In this document: positions 20,011 to 28,080 of the stretch, piece after piece
Layout: every line of letters starts with the position of its first letter
How positions within the stretch are numbered: position 1 is the stretch's first letter
NCBI GenBank assembly: GCA_945862075.1
Contig: CAMAWV010000008.1
Span: forward strand, 1 to 35,265
From: Rickettsia typhi
GTDB taxonomy: Bacteria; Pseudomonadota; Alphaproteobacteria; Rickettsiales; UBA1997
Direction of reading: 5' to 3'
DNA: 35,265 nt
The notes under the pieces: generated by a model
What the model was told of the DNA's origin: nothing
Seen by the model: only the letters and a program-made list of their open reading frames with translations
Databases searched by the model: none
Made by a program: the position numbers and the translations under genes

Positions 20011-20580
20011 ATGATTACATTACAATTTAATATTTCTGGCTGCTATAACTCAAAATTGAAAAGTTGGAGTAGATCAATTCGTGATCGCATTAGGTTGTTT
20101 TTTTCTAATAAGAATCTGCAAGAAGAAGGTTTGCAATTTTTTCCACAAGAGACACAATCTGTTGTTTTTTTCTTTGATAGTTTTAAGAAGCTATTGATAG
20201 ATGAAAATAAGAGTCTTATTTTTAGAGTATTAGATGAAGAAAATTTAGAAGTTTTTAAGATAGCCTTGCAACAATTAAAAGAAAATGTTGATTTTAAAGG
20301 ATTATTAGAAACAGAACAAAAGGCATTACTTAAAAGAATTAAGATATATTTACCAAAAAGCATACTACAAAAAACTGACATCAATACAATCAAGCAAGAA
20401 CTAACAGAAATAGATGTAGATAGTTTAAAAAGTTTTTATATAAATTATTTATATAGCTCTATAATAGATACAGCATCATCAGCTTCTCTTAATATTACAA
20501 AATCTGATCAAGAAGATATACTGGATGCGATTCGTGAATTAACTTTAGATCAAAAATACATCTTGAAGCAAAAAAAATAA
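20011..20580 (+). CDS. Orphan hypothetical protein
   Basis: An intact ORF of 189 residues from the ATG at 20011. A TTG at 19951 would add 20 hydrophobic residues but is judged non-coding. The protein has a short basic region (KLKSWSRSIRDRIRLFFSNK, about 13-32). It then has largely helical, charged sequence with Leu/Ile heptad-like patterns (DEENLEVFKIALQQLKENVD and onward) and ends in basic LDQKYILKQKK. No signal peptide, membrane helix or known motif is visible. There is no recognisable ribosome-binding site, and it is flanked on both sides by broken genes. It may be a lineage-specific gene, an effector-like protein, or a surviving piece of a larger gene. Confidence 0.5.
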   Translation: MITLQFNISGCYNSKLKSWSRSIRDRIRLFFSNKNLQEEGLQFFPQETQSVVFFFDSFKKLLIDENKSLIFRVLDEENLEVFKIALQQLKENVDFKGLLETEQKALLKRIKIYLPKSILQKTDINTIKQELTEIDVDSLKSFYINYLYSSIIDTASSASLNITKSDQEDILDAIRELTLDQKYILKQKK

Positions 20581-20601
20581 TACTAAATTTTACTTTTAGT
20601 A
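20581..20601 (+). terminator. Weak hairpin after the orphan ORF
   Basis: Immediately after the stop at 20580 lies TACTAAA-TTTTACT-TTTAGTA, a 7-bp stem with a 7-base loop. It is AT-rich and is not followed by a T run, so it is at best a weak terminator. Confidence 0.3.
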
Positions 20602-20628
20602 CAAGTTGCTATAATATTTCACAAAAAA

Positions 20629-20989
20629 ATGAAACATCCAAAAAAACTACGAAATATTTTGAGTACACTTGGATTAACAGAGAAAGATAAAGAACCGAAA
20701 AATTTAAAATATCTTTTTGTGCTTTTTTATAGATGCAATGTGTTTTAAATTGGTGAATAAATAATTAAGAGCAAATTTACCAAATATTCCTTGTGGCTTG
20801 ATGATAGTGAGTGGTTTTTTTTGGGATAGAAATCTACACAATTTTTTTGGTTTTATTATAAGAAATAAAGAGTTGATGTGGTAAGAAATGGAAAAAGCTG
20901 GTATTGTTAATTTTGATATTGGTAGTTTATCAGATGTTGTTTAGCCGATTGGTGCTACTTGTATAAATTTTTTCATACATGTTAATTAA
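20629..20989 (+). pseudogene. Decayed gene with one frameshift and in-frame stops
   Basis: From the ATG at 20629 a 39-codon frame reads MKHPKKLRNILSTLGLTEKD ... NLKYLFVLF. Around 20715-20740 the coding-like signal passes to the +1 frame (CFFIDAMCFKLVNK). After an in-frame TAA at 20762 it continues as LRANLPNIPCGLMIVSGFFW, DRNLHNFFGFIIRNKELMW. A TAA follows, then EMEKAGIVNFDIGSLSDVV, a TAG, and PIGATCINFFIHVN before the final TAA. The sequence between stops is protein-like and stays in one frame for about 75 codons, so this is best read as one gene inactivated by a frameshift and three stops. Family unknown. With the flanking hairpin this accounts for most of the 429-base gap 20581-21009. Confidence 0.5.
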
Positions 20990-21009
20990 AGATTAAGCCG
21001 ATAAGATTT

Positions 21010-22419
21010 TTATATTGCAATATTAATAGCAAAGCTATATTCTGCCATAGTGTGATAATATTTTTCGATGGCTTGTATTTTGCTAATATTGGCCCTAGCT
21101 AATTCTTGCTCTCTTAAATTTATTAAGAAAAAGTCGCTACCTCCTTGTTTAAATCTTTCTTTTTCAGCAGAAGCAAGTTTTTGAGAAAGTTTAAATTCAT
21201 CTTCGGCATTATGATAAATTTCGGCTAAAATATTAAGATAACTGCCGATTTGTTTGATTTCTACTTGAATTTTTTCGACTAAAAGTTGTTGTTCGTAATT
21301 TAAATATTTGATGTTAGCTTCGGCTTTTGCTAGTTGTCCTCTGGCATCGCTTAATTGCAGTGGTAAATCAAAGTTAAGTTTAACGTTATTGACAGTTTCT
21401 TTTCTGGTTACAGAGCCTTTACCTAAATCTTTAGAAGTTTCAAAGCCAAGATCAAGGGTTGGTTGCAGTAAATTGTTGGCTTGTTTTAAATAATTTTGCT
21501 CTTTATTTTGTTTGGTTTTTAAAATTTGTATTTCTGGGCGAAATTGGCTTGCTTGTTTGATATCTTGTTGTAAATTTTTTTCGGTAATGTGATTAAGTTT
21601 GATGGGTAGAGAATCGATAGGTAGAATTTTTTCGGTGATTTCTTGTGGCTTACCATTTTCTTGTCGATAAAACAGAGACAAATAAAAACAAGAATTTAAA
21701 AAATCTTGCTTGGCTTCAAGCATTGCATTTTTGCGGTTTAGAATATTTCTTTTGTTTTCAATAACAATAATATTGGCAACATCGCCTTTTTGTAAGCGAA
21801 TTTGTAGTTGTTTATCTCTTTCTAAGGCTAGTTGGTATAAATCTTGGTAAATAATATAAATTTTACCATACAAAAACCACTTCCAGTAAGCTTGCTTGGC
21901 ATCTTTGCTAATTTCAGCTTGCATTTTGGCTAGTTGCAGTTTGCTTTCTTGGTTGTTTAATATAGCATTGGCAACTGCTAGACGGTTTTTATCGAACATA
22001 TTATTTTGCAACAGAGAAACAGAAGCTCCAAAACGATATTCGCCGTTGTTATTGGTATGCAACTTGCCATCATAATTAGGAAAATTGCCATAAGATTTGC
22101 GATAGCCAGCATAAACCTTGCTACCTAAAAAAGCATTTTGTTTTTCAAGAAAAACATCAAAAGTTTTGCCATCATAAAAACCCTTGGTGGTGTCTTGATA
22201 CTGTTGCTTGAGCCTGATATCAAATAAACCCTCACTTTGTAAAATTTCTCCCTCGCTTTCAGCAACTTTTTCGTAGTAGGCAAGTATTTTTGGATAATGT
22301 TTTAAAGCAGAATCAACCACAACTTCTGGTGAAATTGGCGGGCTAGCGAGTGTTGAATGAGTTATAAAAAAAATTAATATCGCTAGTAAATAAATGGTTT
22401 TTAAAAATTTTTTAAGCAT
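21010..22419 (-). CDS. TolC-family outer-membrane efflux/secretion protein
   Basis: A 469-residue protein with a signal peptide (MLKKFLKTIYLLAILIFFIT...LAS) and long alpha-helical hairpins separated by beta-strand pairs, the two-repeat plan of the TolC outer-membrane channel. Features include SPEVVVDSALKHYPKILAYY at the N terminus, the strand regions GEYRFGASVSLLQNN and ETVNNVKLNFDLPLQLSDAR, and helices rich in Gln/Lys/Ala (LAKMQAEISKDAKQAYW). It is the last gene of the minus-strand set ABC transporter-HlyD-fragment-TolC, so it probably forms the outer-membrane exit of that type I secretion-like system. The start is the ATG at 22419, 30 bases after the preceding fragment's stop. A TolC serving other pumps as well is possible. 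Confidence 0.85.
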   Translation of the reverse strand: MLKKFLKTIYLLAILIFFITHSTLASPPISPEVVVDSALKHYPKILAYYEKVAESEGEILQSEGLFDIRLKQQYQDTTKGFYDGKTFDVFLEKQNAFLGSKVYAGYRKSYGNFPNYDGKLHTNNNGEYRFGASVSLLQNNMFDKNRLAVANAILNNQESKLQLAKMQAEISKDAKQAYWKWFLYGKIYIIYQDLYQLALERDKQLQIRLQKGDVANIIVIENKRNILNRKNAMLEAKQDFLNSCFYLSLFYRQENGKPQEITEKILPIDSLPIKLNHITEKNLQQDIKQASQFRPEIQILKTKQNKEQNYLKQANNLLQPTLDLGFETSKDLGKGSVTRKETVNNVKLNFDLPLQLSDARGQLAKAEANIKYLNYEQQLLVEKIQVEIKQIGSYLNILAEIYHNAEDEFKLSQKLASAEKERFKQGGSDFFLINLREQELARANISKIQAIEKYYHTMAEYSFAINIAI

Positions 22420-22449
22420 AGATCTTTTTATATTAATAACAAAAAAACA

Positions 22450-22824
22450 TTACGATAAACAAAATTGCTCTTTTGTCTTCTGGGATTTTTTTTGGTGTAA
22501 TTTTTCATTAAGTGCTTTAATATATTTAAAAAGCTCTTTATAATTAGCTCTAAACCTTACTTGTTTATATGTTTCAACATAAGAATTAAAATCTAAAATT
22601 TCGTTATCAAATGCTGGCTGTATTTCGCTTTCGCCTTTTAATTGAAAATAATGCGAAACTTTTAATTCTTTTTCATTTTGCTCACTAACACCGATAAAAA
22701 GAACATCAAGCTCTTTTGAAAGATAATCTGCATATAATTTCGCTCCGTCAACTGCATAATCGGTATATTTATTTAATATTTTACTTTTATTTTTGACAAT
22801 ATTTTCGGTTTTTCTTTCATTCAT
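22450..22824 (-). pseudogene. Fragment of a restriction-modification enzyme (N-terminal nuclease region)
   Basis: The 124-residue ORF contains TDYAVDGAKLYADYLSKELD, then VLFIGVSEQNEKELKVSHYF, then ILDFNSYVETYK and KYIKALNEKLHQ. From memory of the family, this matches the part of type IIG/type I-like DNA methylase-nuclease fusions that lies just after the PD-(D/E)XK catalytic ECK motif (D-Y-A-V-D-G-A, IxVSG-x-ELKV, LS/F-DYL, LHxKLHxKK). The catalytic upstream part is missing: the first 25 residues (MNERKTENIVKNKSKILNK) show no ECK motif. The C terminus stops at FCLS, where the family continues into the methylase domain. So both ends look truncated. It sits 9 bases after hlyD and 30 before tolC. 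A small functional protein cannot be excluded, since the frame is intact. Confidence 0.65.
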
Positions 22825-22833
22825 AAATGATTT

Positions 22834-23844
22834 TTATGGGTTTTTGATTTTATTGGCAATGTTTAAATCAAAATCGGCAGGAAAGCCATTTATTTGCCTC
22901 CAAATTTCATAGCCAATGGTAACTTTATTAAGCAAAATCCAGCCATAAACTTTGGCTCCGTGCTTTAAAAAATGTGGATCTGGCCATTGATGACCACTTT
23001 CTGCCACCACAATTACCCGAAATTTACCATTATCAGAAACAGAAGCATCAACTGCCGAAACAATGCCAGCAAAAGTGCCAACCGATAAAGTGGGCCAACC
23101 AGAAAATTGCATTGCTGGCCAGCCTTCAAATTGCAAACGAACTTTACGATCTTGCCAAATAAGTGGAATATCGTTGCCATCAACATAAAGCTCCACTGCC
23201 ATTTCTTGTAGTTTTGGGGCAAAGGTGGCAATTTTATCGCCTGCTTTTACTGTGGTAGAGTTGTTGCCTGCCAAAACTTTTAAAATAGTGCCGTCGCTTG
23301 GAGCAACTATAAGCTGGCTTTCTTGTCGAGCTAGGCTAATTGAAGCTTCTAACACTTCTGCCGAGGCATTTTCGGTGGCGGTGAGAAGTTTTTTATATTC
23401 TATTTTAGCATCTTCGTAATTTTTTTTCGAAGCCAAACCTTGAGCAAAAAGCTGTTGTTGCCTGCTGTAGTTTAGTTTAGAAGTTTCAGAAGCTATTTTG
23501 GCTAATTCGTATTTTCGCTCTTTGATGTTTTTGTCGGCTTTTAATTTATCTATAATGAGTGGATCGTTATCGATGATTTCAACAATTTTATCGCCCTGTT
23601 TTACTTTATCACCATCTTTAACAAACCACTCACTGATTCGACCATTAACTGTAGCATCGAGGTTTTGAGTGCGACTGTTAGGATTGGCAGCAATAACATA
23701 GCCCAAGCCTTTAACATTTTGCTGCCAAGGTAAAAAAGTGAGAACTATAAAGAAAAATAAAAAAAACACTACCAAAATTTTTTTTAAGGCCAAAATTGGC
23801 TTGGGAAGTTTAATTTGTTGAAAAATAAGCTCTGGTTTATTCAT
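22834..23844 (-). CDS. HlyD-family periplasmic adaptor (membrane fusion protein)
   Basis: A 336-residue type I secretion adaptor linking an inner-membrane transporter to a TolC channel. It has a cytoplasmic tail, a membrane helix at about 20-40 (ILVVFFLFFFIVLTFLPW), and a first lipoyl half-motif (ARTQNLDATVNGRISEWFVKDGDKVKQGD type, about 60-90). A helical hairpin follows (about 100-165), then the second lipoyl half (APSDGTILKVLAGNNSTTVK), and a beta-barrel region. A TTG at 23856 would add four residues. The ATG at 23844, with GAAGAA upstream, is preferred and overlaps the ABC gene by 8 bases. Flanking genes encode an ABC-type membrane protein and, after a small fragment, a TolC homologue. Confidence 0.88.
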   Translation of the reverse strand: MNKPELIFQQIKLPKPILALKKILVVFFLFFFIVLTFLPWQQNVKGLGYVIAANPNSRTQNLDATVNGRISEWFVKDGDKVKQGDKIVEIIDNDPLIIDKLKADKNIKERKYELAKIASETSKLNYSRQQQLFAQGLASKKNYEDAKIEYKKLLTATENASAEVLEASISLARQESQLIVAPSDGTILKVLAGNNSTTVKAGDKIATFAPKLQEMAVELYVDGNDIPLIWQDRKVRLQFEGWPAMQFSGWPTLSVGTFAGIVSAVDASVSDNGKFRVIVVAESGHQWPDPHFLKHGAKVYGWILLNKVTIGYEIWRQINGFPADFDLNIANKIKNP

Positions 23845-25552
23845 ATTGTTCTTCAAAATTATTTAGATCGTTTATGTTATCAAAAACAAAAACTTTTTCC
23901 ATAGAAAAGAACAAATAGCTATCAAAACCCACCATATGATCTCGGCGATTAGAAAAATATAAAATAGTTGCTTGATGATTTTTAGTCAGAAAGTTTAAAA
24001 TATTATTGCGTATTTTTAGGTTAAGCATATCTAGAACTTCGGTGATAATAATAATTTTTGGCTCATCAATTAAAACCTTGGCAACTTTTAGTAAGATTTT
24101 TTCAGATTCTGATAATGGCCAGCCCGAAGGTAAAATAGGTAGAGATAAATCGCTATCGAATCTTTTTAATACATTTTTTAGTTGAGTAATGTCAAGCACT
24201 TCGTGAACTTTTTTATTGTTAATGATTGCCTGATTAAAAGTAAGATATTCATAAATTGTGCCATCGATAAAGCTTTGATTGTCGATGATAGCAATTTGAT
24301 TGCGTAGTTTATTAAAGTTAAGATCGGATATGTTTTGTTGGTTAAATTCAAGTGAGCCGTAAAGTGGTTTTCGTAAGCCTGCGATTAACTCGATGAGTAG
24401 TTTGTGAATTGAGAGATTTTCGGCAGAAATTAAATAATTTTTGCCAGCCTCAAAATTAACATTAAATAAAAATTTTCTTTGAAAATAATTATCGACAACA
24501 TTGTTAAAATCAATGTTAATTGGCTTATTTTCAAGACATTTATTGCCTAAAATTTCTTTTGGCAAATGATGTATTTGTGCAAGTTTTTCGCAAGCAGAAG
24601 CTAATTCGTAGACAGATTCAAGATCGCTACCAAGTTGTGAAATATTGTAAAGAACTGCTGAAATAACTAACTCAGAAGCCACTAACTGCCCTAAAGAAAG
24701 TTGCCCTTTTAACACTAAATAACCACCAACAATAAGTAAAGCAGAAGTTGCAAAAGTATAGAGAATTAAGGTAAGAATAACCTGAAAAAATAAATAATGA
24801 AAATATTTTTTTCTTTCTTGTAAATATTGTTTGGTGATGTTTTCGGTTTTGTTTAAAGCATATTCTTTGGCATTATCTGATTTAAATAATAAATGGTTTC
24901 TAGCGATATCTTCAAACCAAGAAGCCATATCATATTTTTTTTTGCTGGTGGCAAATTTGGCAATAAAGCAATTTTTAGAAAAAAGTTGCCAAATAAAAAA
25001 AGTCGCAAAAAGCACTAACAAAGCAAATAACAATAGCACCCAATGATAAAATGCTACTAAAATTAAACCAATGATAGATTGTAAAATATTAGCAAAAGTT
25101 TTGGTAAAAATTTTTGGAACAATTTTTTGCACATTAAAAACATCAAAAAATCGATTAATAAACTCGGTTTGATTAGATTTTTCAAAATCTTGGTGATTAA
25201 CATTAACTAATTTTGTAACAATTTCAGAAGAAAATCGAGCAAAAAACCTTCTTTGAAAAATTTCGGTGATATAAAATTGCAAGGCATTTAATACAGAAGA
25301 AAAAGTTACTACTAAAAATAAAATAAAACCTAAAACGAAAATTGGTTGTAAAAGAGCGGTAAAAGCAACAGAATTAATTAAAAGCTGAACCGAAATTGGC
25401 ACCGCCAAACTTAACAAGCCAATAAAAATAGCATAAACTAAAATGGTAAGTAAAAAACTTTTTTCATCTTGTAGAACGGTTTTAAATAGGCTTGAAACTT
25501 GGTTTCGTTTAACTTGACTGGCAAATTTATGATAGAAATTATTGATAGGCAT
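23837..25552 (-). CDS. ABC exporter-like protein with degenerate nucleotide-binding domain
   Basis: A 571-residue protein of type I secretion ABC exporter plan: transmembrane domain (about 30-300, with helices near 33-60, 68-92, 153-190 and 253-280) and a C-terminal NBD-like domain (about 345-560). The NBD aligns in length with canonical ABC ATPases, but the catalytic motifs are gone. The Walker A position reads SAENLSIHK, with H383 where the lysine should be. The Q-loop Gln is N425 in IAIIDNQ. The LSGGQ position reads LSESEK (480-485). Walker B reads IIIITE with T504 replacing Asp, though E505 remains. The H-loop His is N535 in YFSNRRD. The hydrophobic core (ELIAGL, FIDGTIYEYL, VLIDEPKIIII) is preserved. 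It is followed by HlyD and TolC genes. It is either a pseudo-ATPase or a decaying gene; no intact partner NBD is in the window. Confidence 0.85.
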   Translation of the reverse strand: MPINNFYHKFASQVKRNQVSSLFKTVLQDEKSFLLTILVYAIFIGLLSLAVPISVQLLINSVAFTALLQPIFVLGFILFLVVTFSSVLNALQFYITEIFQRRFFARFSSEIVTKLVNVNHQDFEKSNQTEFINRFFDVFNVQKIVPKIFTKTFANILQSIIGLILVAFYHWVLLLFALLVLFATFFIWQLFSKNCFIAKFATSKKKYDMASWFEDIARNHLLFKSDNAKEYALNKTENITKQYLQERKKYFHYLFFQVILTLILYTFATSALLIVGGYLVLKGQLSLGQLVASELVISAVLYNISQLGSDLESVYELASACEKLAQIHHLPKEILGNKCLENKPINIDFNNVVDNYFQRKFLFNVNFEAGKNYLISAENLSIHKLLIELIAGLRKPLYGSLEFNQQNISDLNFNKLRNQIAIIDNQSFIDGTIYEYLTFNQAIINNKKVHEVLDITQLKNVLKRFDSDLSLPILPSGWPLSESEKILLKVAKVLIDEPKIIIITEVLDMLNLKIRNNILNFLTKNHQATILYFSNRRDHMVGFDSYLFFSMEKVFVFDNINDLNNFEEQYE

Positions 25553-25586
25553 ATTTTTTTGATGTTTTTTGGTAGTTTTGATAATT

Positions 25587-25934
25587 TTAAAGCAACTTAT
25601 TAAAAAAACAACTGTTTTTTCCGGTGTGACAAGCAGGACCTTGTTGTTTTACAATTAAAAGCAGACAATCAAAATCGCAATCGGCAGTAACAGAAACTAT
25701 ATTTTGATAACAACCAGAAGTATCGCCTTTTACCCACAAGTTTTGCCTTGAGCGAGAAAAATAGGTGGCAAGCCCAGTATTTAGTGTTTGAATCAAGCTT
25801 TCTTGCGACATCCAGGCAAACATTACTACTTCTTGGTTAGATTCGTTTTGCACAATTGTTGGAATTAAGCCTTGTGAGTTAAATTTTAATTGAGAGATGT
25901 TTTGAGAATTTATTTGATTAGTTTGATTTGGCAT
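25587..25934 (-). CDS. hisI: Phosphoribosyl-AMP cyclohydrolase
   Basis: HisI opens the purine ring of phosphoribosyl-AMP in histidine biosynthesis. The 115-residue protein has VVMFAWMSQESLIQTLNTG, TYFSRSRQNLWVKGDTSG, the metal motif DCDFDC (D85, C86, D87, D89), and ACHTGKNSCF with C102 and C109. These are the expected Mg and Zn ligands of the cyclohydrolase. There is no fused HisE domain. The first 11 residues (MPNQTNQINSQ) are low-complexity and are encoded by a 28-bp copy of the end of murB, so the N-terminal extension looks like a recent duplication product. Other his genes are not in the window. Confidence 0.93.
   Translation of the reverse strand: MPNQTNQINSQNISQLKFNSQGLIPTIVQNESNQEVVMFAWMSQESLIQTLNTGLATYFSRSRQNLWVKGDTSGCYQNIVSVTADCDFDCLLLIVKQQGPACHTGKNSCFFNKLL
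25902..25929. repeat. Direct repeat copy in hisI 5' end (of murB 3' end)
   Basis: The 28 bases TTGAGAATTTATTTGATTAG + TTTGATTT match 25952-25979 at 27 of 28 positions (G versus A at base 20). The copy lies inside the hisI reading frame and encodes most of residues 2-11. Confidence 0.85.
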
Positions 25935-25951
25935 TTTATGTAAATATTAAG

Positions 25952-25979
25952 TTGAGAATTTATTTGATTAATTTGATTT
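25952..25979. repeat. Direct repeat copy across the murB stop codon
   Basis: This is the partner of 25902-25929, offset by 50 bases. It covers the last codons of murB (IKLIK), its stop at 25960-25962, and a few bases beyond. It is likely the source copy, because the murB C terminus WEIKLIK fits the family. Confidence 0.85.
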
Positions 25980-26844
25980 CCCATTGGAGCGAAATATTAA
26001 ATTTTTGCAAAACTTTTTCTTGAGCTAGCTTACCTAAATCAAGCAGATTTTGAGCTGTTGCTTGCTTAGTGTTGATTAAAAAATTACAATGCTTGCTTGA
26101 AAAACAGGCATCGCCAATAAAAAACCCTCTTAAACCTACTGCATCAATTAGTTGCCAAGCTTTATAATTTTGATTATTTACTGGATTTTTAAAAGTGCTA
26201 CCACCAGTTTTGGCTCTAATTGGTTGTGTTTGTTCGCGTTGTTGTAAAAAATTGTTAATGTTTTGAGATATTTCTTTTTTATTACTTGGCTGGCAGGCAA
26301 AAACTGCTTCAACAAAAATATATTTTTGAGTTAAACTATTGCCGCGATAAACAAAGCCAAAATCTTGGTTGGTTAATTTATGTAGATTGCCTTGATAATC
26401 AAGAGCGGTTGCTTCTAGTAAAAATTGTGAAATTTCGCCACCATAACAACCAGCATTCATAGCGATTGCTCCGCCAATTGATCCTGGTATAGTGCTTAAA
26501 AATTCTAGCCCACCTAAATTGTGTTGTTGACAATACATAGCAATATTAGCACATAAATTAGCTCCACCAACTGTAAGTAAATTTTGCTGATGGTTGATAT
26601 TATTAAATTCTTTGCCAAGTTTAATAACTATTCCAAAAATATTAGGTTGAGTAATGATGATATTTGAGCCAGCTCCAATAATGTATAATGGAATTTGGCT
26701 ATCAATTTTACTTAAAAAATTTTGCAAATCAAAAATATCGGAAGGTTTAAATAAAATATCGGCAATAGCAGGTAAGCCAAACCAATTATTGATTTTAGCG
26801 GATTGTTTATAGATTCCTAAAACTTTTGGCAAAGAGTTTAGCAT
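25960..26844 (-). CDS. murB: UDP-N-acetylenolpyruvoylglucosamine reductase
   Basis: MurB reduces enolpyruvyl-UDP-GlcNAc to UDP-MurNAc in peptidoglycan synthesis, using FAD and NADPH. The 294-residue protein has the FAD-binding IIGAGSNIIIT (about 56-66) and TVGGANLCANIAMYCQQ. It also has LEFLSTIPGSIGGAIAMNAG, FVYRGNSL, and GGSTFKNP with the proton-donor Ser at about 216. The C-terminal Glu is near residue 289 (LQWEIKLIK). Length and motifs fit the short (type II-like) MurB common in alphaproteobacteria. It starts 1 base after metC and is followed by hisI 25 bases later, so all three are probably co-transcribed. It shows the organism makes a peptidoglycan precursor. Confidence 0.96.
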   Translation of the reverse strand: MLNSLPKVLGIYKQSAKINNWFGLPAIADILFKPSDIFDLQNFLSKIDSQIPLYIIGAGSNIIITQPNIFGIVIKLGKEFNNINHQQNLLTVGGANLCANIAMYCQQHNLGGLEFLSTIPGSIGGAIAMNAGCYGGEISQFLLEATALDYQGNLHKLTNQDFGFVYRGNSLTQKYIFVEAVFACQPSNKKEISQNINNFLQQREQTQPIRAKTGGSTFKNPVNNQNYKAWQLIDAVGLRGFFIGDACFSSKHCNFLINTKQATAQNLLDLGKLAQEKVLQKFNISLQWEIKLIK

Positions 26845-26845
26845 T

Positions 26846-28045
26846 TTATTTTTTTAATCTTTTGAAACCTAACTCAAGATCTTCTTTTAAATCTTCCACT
26901 GCTTCAAGACCAATATTGATGCGTAAGCAAGTTTTATCTGGATAAGCAAAATTAGTAACGGTACGTATTGAAGTGGCATCGAACGGCAAAATTAAAGATT
27001 CATAGCCACCCCAAGAATAACCCATGCTAAAAAATTGTAGCTTATCAACCATTCTGGCTAATGATTCGTTCGAATATTTTTTATCAAGCACAATTGAAAA
27101 TAGCCCAGCAGCCCCAGTAAAATCTCGTTTCCAAAGAGTGTAATTAGAATCGCTTGGTAGGGCAGGGTAAAGAACTTTTTCTACTTCTGGTTTTTTGTTA
27201 AGCCAATTTGCAACATCTAAAGCCGATTTAAAACAATGATCGATTCTTAGTTTAGCAGTTCGTAAACCTCTTTGCACCATATAAGAACAATAAGGAGCTG
27301 CGGTTGTTGCCATATATCGAAATGCTTCATACATTATGCGAAAATGTTTTTCTTGTACAGTTATAGAGCCCATCATTATATCGGAATGACCATTGATATA
27401 TTTGGTAAGTGCCATCACTGAAACATCAATACCATGATCAAAAGGTTTAAAATAAATACCACTAGCCCAAGAGTTATCGAGAATGGTTATTATTTGATGT
27501 TGCTTGGCAACTTGGCAGATTGCCGAAATATCGGATATTTCAAAAGTTTGAGAGCCTGGACTTTCTAAAAAAATAACTTTGGTATTTTCTTGGATTAGGC
27601 TAGAAATATTAGAGCCTATGTATGGATCGAAATAAGTGGTTTGGATGCCGAGTTTTTTTAAAAATTTATCGGCAAAACCTCTAGTTGGCGAATAAACACT
27701 ATCAACCATCAGCATATGATCGCCTTGTTTTAAAAAAGCGATGAGAGCAGTATTGATGGCTGCCGCTCCAGAAGAAGTAACAAAAGTGTTGTAACCACCT
27801 TCTAGTTCGGCAATTGCTTGCTCGAGGGCAAAATTGGTTTGGGTGCCATATCTACCGTATTTTAGCTCGTAAGGTTGCACTAAATCGTTATTAGAATAGC
27901 CTCTTTCTGCATAAAGTAAATCTTTTAAAGTAGGAAAAACAATAGTGGAGCTTTGATAAATTGGTGGATTAACCATCCAGCCTTGCTCTTTTGGATGTCT
28001 GCCTGCATGCACAATTTTTGTGGCTTCATGTAATTTATGATTCAT
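26846..28045 (-). CDS. metC: Cystathionine beta-lyase (PLP-dependent Cys/Met metabolism enzyme)
   Basis: A 399-residue PLP enzyme that would cleave cystathionine to homocysteine. Motifs: NPPIYQSSTIVF, the tetramer-contact YGRYGTQTNFALEQAIAELE (Tyr and Arg bind the phosphate of a neighbouring PLP), VTSSGAAAINTAL, LESPGSQTFEISDI, D190 in TILDNSWASG, and the Schiff-base lysine K215 in MALTKYINGHSDIMMG. The C-terminal SWGGYESL is typical of MetC-type beta-lyases rather than gamma-synthases. It begins the minus-strand run that continues into murB, hisI and the secretion genes. The divergent neighbour metF makes the methyl donor for the next step, homocysteine to methionine, so the intergenic region may coordinate both. 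Confidence 0.92.
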   Translation of the reverse strand: MNHKLHEATKIVHAGRHPKEQGWMVNPPIYQSSTIVFPTLKDLLYAERGYSNNDLVQPYELKYGRYGTQTNFALEQAIAELEGGYNTFVTSSGAAAINTALIAFLKQGDHMLMVDSVYSPTRGFADKFLKKLGIQTTYFDPYIGSNISSLIQENTKVIFLESPGSQTFEISDISAICQVAKQHQIITILDNSWASGIYFKPFDHGIDVSVMALTKYINGHSDIMMGSITVQEKHFRIMYEAFRYMATTAAPYCSYMVQRGLRTAKLRIDHCFKSALDVANWLNKKPEVEKVLYPALPSDSNYTLWKRDFTGAAGLFSIVLDKKYSNESLARMVDKLQFFSMGYSWGGYESLILPFDATSIRTVTNFAYPDKTCLRINIGLEAVEDLKEDLELGFKRLKK

Positions 28046-28080
28046 AATTTTTTTTGGTAATTAATTTTAAAAAGCGTTTA

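Noticed and set aside
19161..21009. Insertion sequence or transposase in the gene-poor region
   Set aside because: No transposase motif, no clear terminal inverted repeats and no target duplication were recognised; only unassignable broken frames.
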